This document shows, one piece after another, positions 26,127-34,485 of a stretch of 64,000 nucleotides of DNA (its first letter is position 1; the number at the start of each line of letters is the position of its first letter). The stretch comes from Streptomyces sp. NBC_01306. Lineage in GTDB: Bacteria; Actinomycetota; Actinomycetes; Streptomycetales; Streptomycetaceae. Where the stretch lies: contig NZ_JAPEPC010000002.1 of the NCBI RefSeq assembly GCF_026340465.1, positions 186,001 through 250,000 of the forward strand, written 5' to 3'. The notes under the pieces were generated by a model. It had not been told where the DNA came from and did not search any database. It saw nothing but the letters and a program-made list of their open reading frames with translations. A program made the translations under genes and the position numbers.

Positions 26127-27566
26127 ATGGCGTCCACGATTCCCGACCCGCGCCCCGGCACGTCCGACGCAGTCCCATCGGAGCGTGCGGTCCGTATTGA
26201 GGCCCACGGCATCGACCACATCCCGGAGGCGGACCGGCATGGCAGGGCGCGGGAGCTGTTCTCCGTCTGGGCGGCGGCCAACGTCAACTACCTCAACCTG
26301 GTGGTCGGCGGCGCGTTGATCCTCATGGGCCTGAGCCTGTGGCAGGCCCTGTCCGTGCTCGTCGTGGGCAACCTCTTCTGGGTGCTCACCGGGTTTCTCG
26401 CCGTCTCCGGACCGGCTGCCGGCGCCCCGAGCGAGGTGATCACGCGGACCATGTACGGCATCCTCGGCAACCGGGTCAACAACGCGGTCGTCGGCTGGAT
26501 GATCTCCGTCTGTTACTTCGCCCTCAACCTGTCCGCCGCCGCGGTCGCCGCCTTCTCCCTCGTCGAGAAGTGCGGCATCCCGGCGACCACCGGCGTCAAG
26601 TGCGTTGTCGTGGTGGTTATCGCCGCCCTCACCCTGACCATCAGCGTCTATGGGCACGCCACGATCGTGAAGCTCTACCTTCCGATCACGGTGGTCCTCA
26701 CCGTCGCCTTCGCCGTCGTGGCCGTCAGCGTGATCGGGCACACCGACTTCTCGTACGTACCCACGAAACCGCTGACCGGTGTGGACCTGTGGGCCACCCT
26801 TATCGCCGGGGTCACGCTCACCGCATCGGGCCCGCTCTCCTACACCACCAGCGCCGACTTCTCCCGCTACCTGCCCAGCACGACGCCCCGGAGGGCGATC
26901 GTGGGCTGGACCGCGCTCGGCAGCTTCCTGCCGAGTGTGGTCGTCTGTTCCCTCGGCGCGTTCGCCGCAACCACGGTCGACATGACCGACCCGCAGGCCG
27001 CGCTGGCGAAGATCCTGCCGGTCTGGTTCACCCCCGTCTTCCTGCTCGCCCTGGTGCTCGGCACGATCTCCATCAACGCTCTGACCGCCTACAGCGCCGG
27101 GCTGGCCCTCCAGGCCGTCGGCATCCGTATCCGCCGCTCCGTCAGCGTGCTCTTCGACGGGACCGCCGCCGTCGCCCTGACCCTGTACGCGCTGCTCGTG
27201 TCCAACTTCCTGGACACCGTCAGTAATGTCCTCCAGCTGACCGTCGTACTGCTCGGCCCCAGCATGGCCATCTACGCCACCGACATCCTGCTGCGCCGCA
27301 ACCGCTACGACGGCCTCGCGCTCACGGACGAGGCCCCCGGCAGCACCTTCTGGTACACCGGGGGCGTCAACTGGGCCGGCGCCGGCGCGCTCGTGGCGGG
27401 CGTCGTCGCGTCCGCGCTCTGTGTGAACACGCTGTACACCGGCCCGATAGCCGCCGCCCTGGGCGGAGTTGACCTGGCGCTGCCCGTCGGCATGGTCGTC
27501 GCGTCGGCCGCCTATGTGATCCTCATGCGTTCACTCGGCGGCCTCGGCACGGCCGTGCGCGCATAG
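26127..27566 (+). CDS. NCS1 family purine-cytosine permease
   Basis: A 479-residue transporter with about 12 membrane segments (residues 50-470). The NCS1/cytosine permease family moves nucleobases, hydantoins, allantoin or vitamins with H+ or Na+. The N-terminal RARELFSVWAAANVNYLNLVVGGAL and GPLSYTTSADFSRYLP segments are characteristic. GGAGGACCTC lies directly before the ATG at 26127. It is divergent from a TetR gene with an amidohydrolase gene behind it, so its substrate is probably that hydrolase's substrate. Confidence 0.9.
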   Translation: MASTIPDPRPGTSDAVPSERAVRIEAHGIDHIPEADRHGRARELFSVWAAANVNYLNLVVGGALILMGLSLWQALSVLVVGNLFWVLTGFLAVSGPAAGAPSEVITRTMYGILGNRVNNAVVGWMISVCYFALNLSAAAVAAFSLVEKCGIPATTGVKCVVVVVIAALTLTISVYGHATIVKLYLPITVVLTVAFAVVAVSVIGHTDFSYVPTKPLTGVDLWATLIAGVTLTASGPLSYTTSADFSRYLPSTTPRRAIVGWTALGSFLPSVVVCSLGAFAATTVDMTDPQAALAKILPVWFTPVFLLALVLGTISINALTAYSAGLALQAVGIRIRRSVSVLFDGTAAVALTLYALLVSNFLDTVSNVLQLTVVLLGPSMAIYATDILLRRNRYDGLALTDEAPGSTFWYTGGVNWAGAGALVAGVVASALCVNTLYTGPIAAALGGVDLALPVGMVVASAAYVILMRSLGGLGTAVRA

Positions 27567-27634
27567 CCTCCGTACGGCCCTGCGGGCACTGTCCCGGCCT
27601 GTGTCGACGACAGTCACGCGGCGGTCCCGGCCAT

Positions 27635-29464
27635 TCAGCTCAGGCTGATGACCGGCTTGTGGAGGTCGAACCAGGTGGCCAGGTCGAGCGCCCGTTCCAG
27701 GTGGGAGCGCTGGCGAGTGGTGATCGTCGCACCGTCGGCCCGGGCGGCCTCCTGGAGCCGGGTGCGCTGGCACAGGTCCAGGGCGGGGTGGCCCGATGCG
27801 AGCAGGTCGGAGGTCTGCGCCTGGATGGCCGCCACGTAGTTGGGGTCGAAGCTGCCGGGGTAGCCGCTCTTCTTGCGCTGCACCACCGAGTCCGGCAGCA
27901 GGTCGCGTGTGGCCTCGCGCAGGATGCTCTTCTCCCGCCCGTCGAACGTCTTCATCGACCACGGGGTGTTGAAGACGTACTGCACCAGCCTGTGGTCGCA
28001 GAACGGCACCCGGACCTCCAGCCCCACCGCCATGCTCATCCTGTCCTTCCGGTCCAGGAGGGACTGCACCATGCGGCTCAAGTGCAGGTAGCAGACCTGC
28101 CGCATCCGCTTCTCCAGCCCGCTTTCCCCTTCTTTGAGAGGGGCCTCCGCCAGGGCGGTGGAGTAGCTGTCGTGCAGATAGGAGTCGAGTTCCAGAGTGT
28201 GCGCGAGGTCGTCCGACAGAGCGCCCGTCAGGTCGATCGGGGAGTCTCCGGCCAGCCAGGGGAAGGTCTGCGCCTCACGCCGCTCGTCATGGAACCACGG
28301 ATAGCCGCCGAATACCTCGTCGGCGGACTCTCCCGACAGGGCGACCGTGGAGTGTTCGCGGACCGCCGCGAACAGCAGGTAGAGGGAGTTGTCGCGGTCG
28401 CCGAGTCCCACCGGCAGGTCACGTGCGCCGACGGCAGCCCGCCGTACCGCCGGGTCGGACAGAGCGGCACCGTCCAGCATGATGTCGCTGTGGTCGCAGT
28501 TGATGTGTTCCCTGACCGCGTGCACGAAGGGGGTGTCCTGTGTCGGACTGATGTCCATGGCACGGAAGTTCTTCGCCTGGTCCGGGAAGTCGACGGCGAA
28601 ACTGCGTACGGTCTCGCCGTGTTCGCCGAGCTGCTCGGCGGCCAGGGCGGTCATCGCGGAGGAGTCGAGCCCGCCGGAGAGCAGGGAGCAGCGGGGCACG
28701 TCCGCCACGAGCTGACGGGCGATGATGTCCTCCAGCAGTTCACGCACATGCGTGACGGTGGTCTGCCGGCTGTCGGTGTGCTCGGTGGCTTCCAGCTGCC
28801 AGTAGGCGTGCTCGCGCAGGCCGTTGCGGTCCAGAATCGCCACATGACCGGGCTTCAGTTCCCGCATTCCCTCCCACACCGCGAACCCGGGGGTCTTGGC
28901 GAACGAGAAGATCTCCCGCAGCCCGTCCCTGCCGACGACGGCCGGGGCCAGCGGGTTGGCCAGAATGGCCTTGGGTTCCGAGCCGAACAGCACGCCGTCG
29001 TCGGTCTCGTAGAAGTAGAAAGGCTTGATGCCCATCCGGTCCCGGATCATGACCAGCTTCTCCGTACGCGGGTCCCAGATCGCGAACGCGTACATACCGT
29101 TGAGCTTGCCGGCCACTTCCTCGCCCCACTGGAGGTAGCCCCGCAGCACGACTTCGGTGTCGGAATCGGTCTCGAAGCGGTGTCCGTGGCGGCGCAGTTC
29201 CTCGCGCAGCTCGACGTAGTTGTATGCCTCGCCGGAGTACACCATCGCGACGGTGCCGTTCTCGGTCCGCGCCTCCATCGGCTGAGCTCCGCCGGGGAGG
29301 TCGATGACGGCGAGCCGGCGATGCCCGAGCGCGGCCCTCGGCGTCAGCCAGGCCCCCTGAGCGTCAGGGCCACGGCAGGACATCGTTTCGGTCATGGCAT
29401 CGACGGTCTCCCGATGGGCCGTCAAGTCGCGTCGATAGGACACCCATCCAGTTATGCCGCACAC
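27635..29464 (-). CDS. asnB: Asparagine synthetase (glutamine-hydrolysing)
   Basis: A 609-residue enzyme making asparagine from aspartate, glutamine and ATP. The GTG at 29464 puts the catalytic cysteine at position 2 (CGITGWVSYRR), as needed for the class II glutaminase; the open frame continues upstream to 29542 but that would bury the cysteine. GRPDAQG-like and SGEAYNYVELR segments complete the glutaminase domain (to about 200). The synthetase domain has the PP-loop SGGLDSSAMTAL (near 255). GAGAGG lies about 10 nt upstream. It is convergent with the permease gene and seems to be a single-gene unit. Paralogues modify natural products, but no cluster surrounds this one. Confidence 0.92.
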   Translation of the reverse strand: MCGITGWVSYRRDLTAHRETVDAMTETMSCRGPDAQGAWLTPRAALGHRRLAVIDLPGGAQPMEARTENGTVAMVYSGEAYNYVELREELRRHGHRFETDSDTEVVLRGYLQWGEEVAGKLNGMYAFAIWDPRTEKLVMIRDRMGIKPFYFYETDDGVLFGSEPKAILANPLAPAVVGRDGLREIFSFAKTPGFAVWEGMRELKPGHVAILDRNGLREHAYWQLEATEHTDSRQTTVTHVRELLEDIIARQLVADVPRCSLLSGGLDSSAMTALAAEQLGEHGETVRSFAVDFPDQAKNFRAMDISPTQDTPFVHAVREHINCDHSDIMLDGAALSDPAVRRAAVGARDLPVGLGDRDNSLYLLFAAVREHSTVALSGESADEVFGGYPWFHDERREAQTFPWLAGDSPIDLTGALSDDLAHTLELDSYLHDSYSTALAEAPLKEGESGLEKRMRQVCYLHLSRMVQSLLDRKDRMSMAVGLEVRVPFCDHRLVQYVFNTPWSMKTFDGREKSILREATRDLLPDSVVQRKKSGYPGSFDPNYVAAIQAQTSDLLASGHPALDLCQRTRLQEAARADGATITTRQRSHLERALDLATWFDLHKPVISLS

Positions 29465-29933
29465 AGGGGACAACCTCTCCGTGGGGGGGATTAGTTGTAT
29501 CCACCATCTCTCTTGTTGTGCCGGCTTCACCACCCGGAGCAACGACCGCCTGAGTGTCGTTTCTCACCGGTAAACTCTTGTTAAGTTTGTGTTTCGGACG
29601 CGGCGTCATTGCCTCACAGGGCACTTCTCAGCGGCTCGGGGCTGCCGTGGAAGCCGGCGGTACAGGCGGTGCCGGCCGGGTCACTCCGTCGGGTGAACCG
29701 GTGAGAGCACCGGCCAGGGCGGCCGCCATCGCCTCGCTCATCGCGGCGGTGGCGACAGAGAGAGTCGCCGGGTGGGGCAGGTACGTATCGGTGTGACACG
29801 CGGGGCGCACCGCGCCCAGGCCGCCGCCGGGCTCGCCGGAACCGCCGAACTTCGGCGGATTTTGACCGGGCAGACAGGAAGCCCGCCAGATCGGTCCGAC
29901 GGGTCCGACTGACGGGCAGTGCCGCTGCCAGGT
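29465..29933. other. Intergenic region upstream of asnB with no gene
   Basis: The stretch between the asnB start and the terminator of the I36 inhibitor gene shows no supported gene. An unusually AT-rich patch around 29565-29592 (containing AAACTCTTGTTAAGTTT) stands out from the surrounding GC-rich DNA and is the most likely site of the asnB promoter. Confidence 0.5.
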
Positions 29934-29964
29934 CCGGTCGGCGCCCAGCGCGGGCGCCGACCGG
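29934..29964 (-). terminator. Hairpin terminator after the I36 inhibitor gene
   Basis: CCGGTCGGCGCC (29934-29945) pairs with GGCGCCGACCGG (29953-29964), plus one extra C-G pair in the loop. Between it and the gene lie two tandem copies of GTTCTCGGTGTTGGT (29977-30006). Confidence 0.75.
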
Positions 29965-30005
29965 GACGGCGCTGGCGTTCTCGGTGTTGGTGTTCTCGGT
30001 GTTGG

Positions 30006-30359
30006 TTACTTCACGAGGACAACGGAGTTGATCGGCGTCATGTCGTACGGCGAGAAGGTGCCCTTGGCGCGGTCCACGGCGGAGCAGCGGGTGCCGTTGT
30101 ACCCGAAGCAGAGCTTGAATCCCGCGCCGCCGGTCTGGTTGTTGATCAGGACACGTTTGCCGGTGACGTTCGACAGGTTGTGGTTGCCGTAGCTGTAGAA
30201 GATGTTCTTGCTCAGGATGGTGCCGTTCGTCTCACGAATACAGAACGCTCCGGACGGACAGGCCGTCGCCGCATCGGCGCTGGGCGCTACGGCGAGTCCA
30301 GCGCCGAGCACTCCGGCGGCCAGGGACAGCCCTGCGGCGGTCATCGCGATCTTGCGCAT
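30006..30359 (-). CDS. Secreted peptidase inhibitor, family I36-like
   Basis: A 117-residue exported protein. The signal peptide (MTAAGLSLAAGVLGAGLAVAPSADAA) ends near residue 30. The mature 87 residues have the crystallin-like pattern of the Streptomyces metalloprotease inhibitor SMI: ACPSGAFCIRETNGTI with two cysteines near the N-terminus, and KLCFGYNGTRCSAVD with two more. The ATG at 30359 follows GGGGGAAG. As a family these proteins bind and block zinc proteases; the M9 collagenase of this window is a conceivable but unproven target. The tandem 15-nt repeat starts at its stop codon. Confidence 0.83.
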   Translation of the reverse strand: MRKIAMTAAGLSLAAGVLGAGLAVAPSADAATACPSGAFCIRETNGTILSKNIFYSYGNHNLSNVTGKRVLINNQTGGAGFKLCFGYNGTRCSAVDRAKGTFSPYDMTPINSVVLVK

Positions 30360-30510
30360 ACTTTCTTCCCCCTGCTTCTTGATGCTCCGGCATGGAGCAC
30401 CTCGCATCCGAAAGTAGCCCAACTGACGTGCGGTGTCGGGAAATTGGTGTAAATCACAGAGCCTGTCCCAGTTCTTCGGTGAGTCGTTCGAAATGCCCCA
30501 GGGAGCAGTG

Positions 30511-31461
30511 CTACACGGCGGTGAAGTCCAGCACGAGACGGCCCCGCAGCCCGCCTTCGGCCAGCCGCCGGTGCGCCTGGGCCGCGTGGGCGGCGGGCAG
30601 TACGTCGGCCACCCGCAGAGTCAGCTCGCCCGTATCGGCCTGGTCCCGGAGCCGGAGCAGGCGGGCGTGGTCGGTGGCCGCCTCGTTCACCCAGACCGGG
30701 TGCACCCTGACACCGCGGTCGACCGGACCGTCCCAGCCGCGGATGACGGCGATCCCACCACCGTCCCGGACGGCCGGGACGACCAGCTCGTGCAGCATCG
30801 CCCCGTCGAGTACGCCGTCCACCCCGTCGGGCGCGAGCGCGCGGAACCGGTCGGCGACGTCGTCACCGCGCGTCACCACCTCGTCGGCGCCCAGGCCGGC
30901 CACCAGTTTCATGTCGGCCGGTGAGGCGTCCGCCAGCACACGCAGTCCATCGCTCTTGGCCAGCTGCACCGCGTATCCACCGAAGGCCCCGGCCGCTCCG
31001 GTCACCGCGACGGTGCCACCAGCCGGCACGGCGAGCAGGTCCAGCCCGACTCGGGCGGTGAGGGCGTTCATCAGCAGCGTCGAGGCGGCCGGGAAGTCCA
31101 CACCGGACGGAATCGGCACCACCGACTCGGCGGGCACCACGACCAACTCGGCGTAGGCACCGCCGCGCGGCTCATAAGGGCGGACGATCGCGATCACCGC
31201 ATCCCCCTCCCGGAGTGGGGTATCGGTGTCCGGCCCGATCGCGTCCACCACGCCCGCCGCGTCCATACCCGGGACGTACGGCCCGGAACGACCGTTCAAC
31301 CGCACGCTCAGGGCACCGGAACGCAACAGCGTGTCGGTGGGGTTGACCGAGGCGGCGCGCACCCGGATGCGCACCTCACCACTGCCGGGCACCGGATCGG
31401 GCAGCTCGATCACCCGCAGTACCTCGGGTCCGCCGAACTCGGTCAGGCCGATCACGCGCAC
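30511..31461 (-). CDS. NADP-dependent zinc-free oxidoreductase (quinone reductase-like MDR)
   Basis: A 316-residue medium-chain dehydrogenase/reductase. The N-terminal GroES-like part (EFGGPEVLRVIELPDPVPG) is followed by the nucleotide-binding motif VAVTGAAGAFGGYAVQLAK near residue 155. No structural zinc cysteines are seen, so it belongs to the quinone oxidoreductase branch. The GTG at 31461 is best spaced from AAGGAGGTGAGG; a GTG nine bases upstream overlaps that site. An erythromycin-esterase-family gene lies 49 nt upstream on the same strand, so the two may be co-transcribed. Confidence 0.87.
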   Translation of the reverse strand: MRVIGLTEFGGPEVLRVIELPDPVPGSGEVRIRVRAASVNPTDTLLRSGALSVRLNGRSGPYVPGMDAAGVVDAIGPDTDTPLREGDAVIAIVRPYEPRGGAYAELVVVPAESVVPIPSGVDFPAASTLLMNALTARVGLDLLAVPAGGTVAVTGAAGAFGGYAVQLAKSDGLRVLADASPADMKLVAGLGADEVVTRGDDVADRFRALAPDGVDGVLDGAMLHELVVPAVRDGGGIAVIRGWDGPVDRGVRVHPVWVNEAATDHARLLRLRDQADTGELTLRVADVLPAAHAAQAHRRLAEGGLRGRLVLDFTAV

Positions 31462-31510
31462 GGCCCTCACCTCCTTGTACGATAGACATCAAACTAATCA
31501 CCACGGTAAC

Positions 31511-32464
31511 TCAACTCCTTGCGCGAGAGAGGAACTGGACCGGGGTGACCTTGTGAACGTGGAGGATGGTGTCGAACCAGCCTGCGAGCGATCCGCCGGA
31601 AAGGTGGTAATCGGCGTTGTGCTCGGGGTCGTAGTGAGGACCGATCAGACGCGTCCTGGTCGGCGTTTCGAGCCAGGTGCGGACAGCCGCAGGACCATCG
31701 GCGTGCAGGTTCAGAAGGTAGGCGTCCAGACCGGTTCCTCCCAGGACCGCGTCAGCGAACTCCGCCGGCGGGGCCGGGACGGGGCAGGGAGCCATGCCGT
31801 GATGGAAGGTCAGGCCGACGGATACATAGCCGGCGCCGAAATGCTCTCGGAGGTAACTGCCCGCGTTACGGTGCGTCAGCGGCGGTGAGGAGGGCGAGAC
31901 GGTCCGCGGATCGCCATTGGCGGTGTGCGCGATGCCACCCCAGTGGACAATCCTGTCCCCGGTGTGTTCGTGCCATCGGATCGTGTCGTCGGCCAGACTC
32001 CGCTCGATACCCGCCAGGCCGTCGAGCCGGGCGGGCGGTACCCGGGGAGAGCGGACGTCCCCCGCGAACCGAACCGGGTCATCGGGGTGGTGATGGTTGT
32101 AGGAGCGCATCCAGCGGATGACGTCGAGGATTTCCTCGGTCTGCCAGAAGGACCGCGCCTCGGCCAGCAGCGCCCGCGGGTCACCCGTTCCGGTTCTGAT
32201 GTACTCGTCGAGTCCTAGCCGTGACGCATCGTCCCCCTCCAGTGCGAGTGAACGGAATCCCAGTTCCTCGACCAGCAGCCGGAGGAGCCTGTGCGAGAGG
32301 GTGGACAGTTCATGGGCCTGACGGGTTGAGGCACCGATGGCTACGACCTTGGCATCGCGCACGATGTCGGCCATCGGCCGGAGATCGGTCCACGGGGCTT
32401 CGGGGTCGAGGGTGGTGAGGCGATGGGCATGTTGCCTGATCCACTGGGTCACCGTCTCGGTCAT
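31511..32464 (-). CDS. Erythromycin esterase family protein
   Basis: A 317-residue enzyme of the Ere family, which hydrolyses macrolide lactones in the resistance members. The catalytic region can be matched: the histidine segment VVAIGASTRQAHELSTLSH near residue 40, FRSLALEGDDASR with the glutamate near residue 70, and DTIRWHEHTGDRIVHWGG with further histidines. The usual GExTHG signature is changed to GASTRQAHE, so activity on macrolides is uncertain. AAGGAGG precedes the ATG at 32464. Many family members have unknown substrates. Confidence 0.82.
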   Translation of the reverse strand: MTETVTQWIRQHAHRLTTLDPEAPWTDLRPMADIVRDAKVVAIGASTRQAHELSTLSHRLLRLLVEELGFRSLALEGDDASRLGLDEYIRTGTGDPRALLAEARSFWQTEEILDVIRWMRSYNHHHPDDPVRFAGDVRSPRVPPARLDGLAGIERSLADDTIRWHEHTGDRIVHWGGIAHTANGDPRTVSPSSPPLTHRNAGSYLREHFGAGYVSVGLTFHHGMAPCPVPAPPAEFADAVLGGTGLDAYLLNLHADGPAAVRTWLETPTRTRLIGPHYDPEHNADYHLSGGSLAGWFDTILHVHKVTPVQFLSRARS

Positions 32465-32728
32465 TGCCGGACCTCCTTGTTCGGAACGATCGGTCCCGGG
32501 GGCACATCCCTGGTCGCGGCCGATGCCGCATGAGCAGCCTCGGACATGAACCACGGTTGAGGTCAATTCGGCACAGACAACGGCGTCGGTCAGGCAGCCC
32601 GCCCCGGACCGAGCGGGGCCCGGCCGTGGCGGATGTCCGACTGCCCCCCGCTGCCGGGCTCAGCCGCACGAAAGTCGACAGATTCTGACCGTTTCCACGT
32701 ACGGAAGGAAAACCGAAGCAAACAAATA

Positions 32729-32757
32729 TTGACGCGGACACCCCGTGCGCGTACCTT
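32729..32757 (+). promoter_or_regulatory. Predicted sigma-70-type promoter of the GH54 gene
   Basis: TTGACG (32729-32734) and TACCTT (32752-32757) are separated by exactly 17 nt. They lie 89 nt before the GH54 start, in a locally AT-rich patch. The rest of the 381-nt gap (32465-32845) holds no gene. Confidence 0.5.
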
Positions 32758-32845
32758 CCCGGCGAAGGCGCCGAGCGGTGTGAACTCCGGTACCGCAACG
32801 GCAGGTTGAGCTCCGTTCCCCCCACCACATCACCGGGAGCACACC

Positions 32846-34366
32846 ATGCGCGACGACAGAGACGACAGATCCGTAGCCGCACGAGCCGTTGCGCGTCTCC
32901 CCGCGGGGCCGCCGGCTCACCGTCTCCGGAGACAGCTGCTGACAGCCGTGGCCGCCCTCGGGCTCGTTCTCGGTGCCCTGATCGGCCTTCCCTCCCTGTC
33001 GCAGGCGGCCGGCTCGCTGCCCTGCGACATCTACAGCGCCGCCGGCACCCCGTGCGTCGCGGCGCACAGCACGACACGCGCCCTGCTGTCCTCCTACAAC
33101 GGCCCCCTGTACCAGGTCACCCGCGCCTCGGACGGCGCCCGGTCCGACATCGGTCTGCTGGCTCAGGGCGGGTACGCCAACGCCGCCCAGCAGGACACCT
33201 TCTGCCAGGACACCACCTGCCGCGTCACCAAGGTCTACGACCAGACCTCGCGCCACAACGACCTCACCCCGGGACCGGCCGGCACCTCCGGCATGGGCGC
33301 TGACCGCGGGGCCGACGCCGGTGAGATCGCCGTCACGGCCGGTGGCCACAAGGTGTACGGCATCTGGATCTCACCCGGGGTCGGTTACCGCTCCACCGGC
33401 GCGGCCTCGGGTGTCGCCGTGAACGGTCAGGCCGAGGGCGCCTACATGGTGGCCAGCGGCACCCATGTCGGTTCTGCCTGCTGCTTCGACTACGGCAACG
33501 CCGAGAGCACACCGGCCGACACCGGAAACGGCCACATGGACGCGGTGTCCATCGCGACCACCTGCTACTTCGCGCCGTGCACCGGCTCGGGCCCCTGGGT
33601 CGAGGCGGACATGGAGAACGGCATGTTCCAGGGGGACAACGGCTCCAACACCGCGAACGCCGGCAACAAGAGTCCGTTCGTGACGGCCATGCTGAAGAAC
33701 AACGGGCAGACGACATACGCACTCAAGGGCGCCAACGCGCAGTCGGGCTCCCTGTCGACCTGGTGGAACGGCTCACTGCCGACCCGTGGCGGCTATATGC
33801 CGATGCACCAGGAGGGCGGGATCATCCTCGGCACGGGCGGGGACAACAGCAACTGGAACATGGGCACCTTCTTCGAAGGCGTGATGGTCGCCGGCTACCC
33901 GACCGACGCCGCCGAGAACGCCGTACAGGGAAACGTCGCCTCCGTCGGCTACTCGGGTGAGACGGACGTACCCAACGGCCCGCAGGGCACCATCACGGGT
34001 CCGGGCGGTCAGTGCGTCGACGTCGCGGCTGACGACACCGGCACCAACGGCACGGCCGTCCAGCTGTGGAACTGCCAGTCCTACGCCGAGGACCAGTACT
34101 GGCAGCACCACACCAACGGCTCCCTGAGCACGATCGGCAGATGCCTGGACATCGACGGCAACGGCACGGCCAATGGCACCCAGGTCGAACTGTGGGACTG
34201 CAACGGTGTCGGCGGTCAGGTCTGGCAGCAGCGCTCCGACGGTTCGCTGTTCAACCCCCAGTCGGGCCGCTGCCTCGACTCCCCCGACGGCGCGACCGCC
34301 AACGGCACCCACCTGCGGATCTGGGACTGCAACGGAGCGGCGGCACAGAAATTCACCCTGCACTGA
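32846..34366 (+). CDS. Secreted GH54-type alpha-L-arabinofuranosidase with ricin-type lectin domain
   Basis: A 506-residue extracellular glycosidase. The signal peptide ends near residue 55 (LLTAVAALGLVLGALIGLPS ... QAAG). The catalytic domain (to about 370) reads as the alpha-L-arabinofuranosidase B (GH54) fold: LPCDIYSAAGTPCVAAHSTT at its start, the CCFDYGNAE disulfide segment, and PWVEADMENGMF, which I take as the nucleophile region. The last 130 residues are a ricin B-type trefoil with QxW repeats (AVQLWNC, QVELWDC, HLRIWDC) where fungal GH54 enzymes have CBM42. It should release arabinose from arabinan or arabinoxylan. GGGAGCACACC precedes the ATG. Confidence 0.88.
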   Translation: MRDDRDDRSVAARAVARLPAGPPAHRLRRQLLTAVAALGLVLGALIGLPSLSQAAGSLPCDIYSAAGTPCVAAHSTTRALLSSYNGPLYQVTRASDGARSDIGLLAQGGYANAAQQDTFCQDTTCRVTKVYDQTSRHNDLTPGPAGTSGMGADRGADAGEIAVTAGGHKVYGIWISPGVGYRSTGAASGVAVNGQAEGAYMVASGTHVGSACCFDYGNAESTPADTGNGHMDAVSIATTCYFAPCTGSGPWVEADMENGMFQGDNGSNTANAGNKSPFVTAMLKNNGQTTYALKGANAQSGSLSTWWNGSLPTRGGYMPMHQEGGIILGTGGDNSNWNMGTFFEGVMVAGYPTDAAENAVQGNVASVGYSGETDVPNGPQGTITGPGGQCVDVAADDTGTNGTAVQLWNCQSYAEDQYWQHHTNGSLSTIGRCLDIDGNGTANGTQVELWDCNGVGGQVWQQRSDGSLFNPQSGRCLDSPDGATANGTHLRIWDCNGAAAQKFTLH

Positions 34367-34414
34367 GCACCGCGGAGGCGGCGAGGCACTGATCCGCTCG
34401 CACAGAAACACACA

Positions 34415-34451
34415 GGAGGGGTACGGGAACGAGTTGTTCCCGTACCCCTCC
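34415..34451. terminator. Perfect bidirectional terminator between GH54 and GH43 genes
   Basis: A 16-bp perfect stem (34415-34430 with 34436-34451) and a GAGTT loop, between the convergent arabinofuranosidase and GH43 genes. Confidence 0.88.
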
Positions 34452-34485
34452 TCCAGTTCGGCAGCGAAGACCGGTTCGGACGGCG

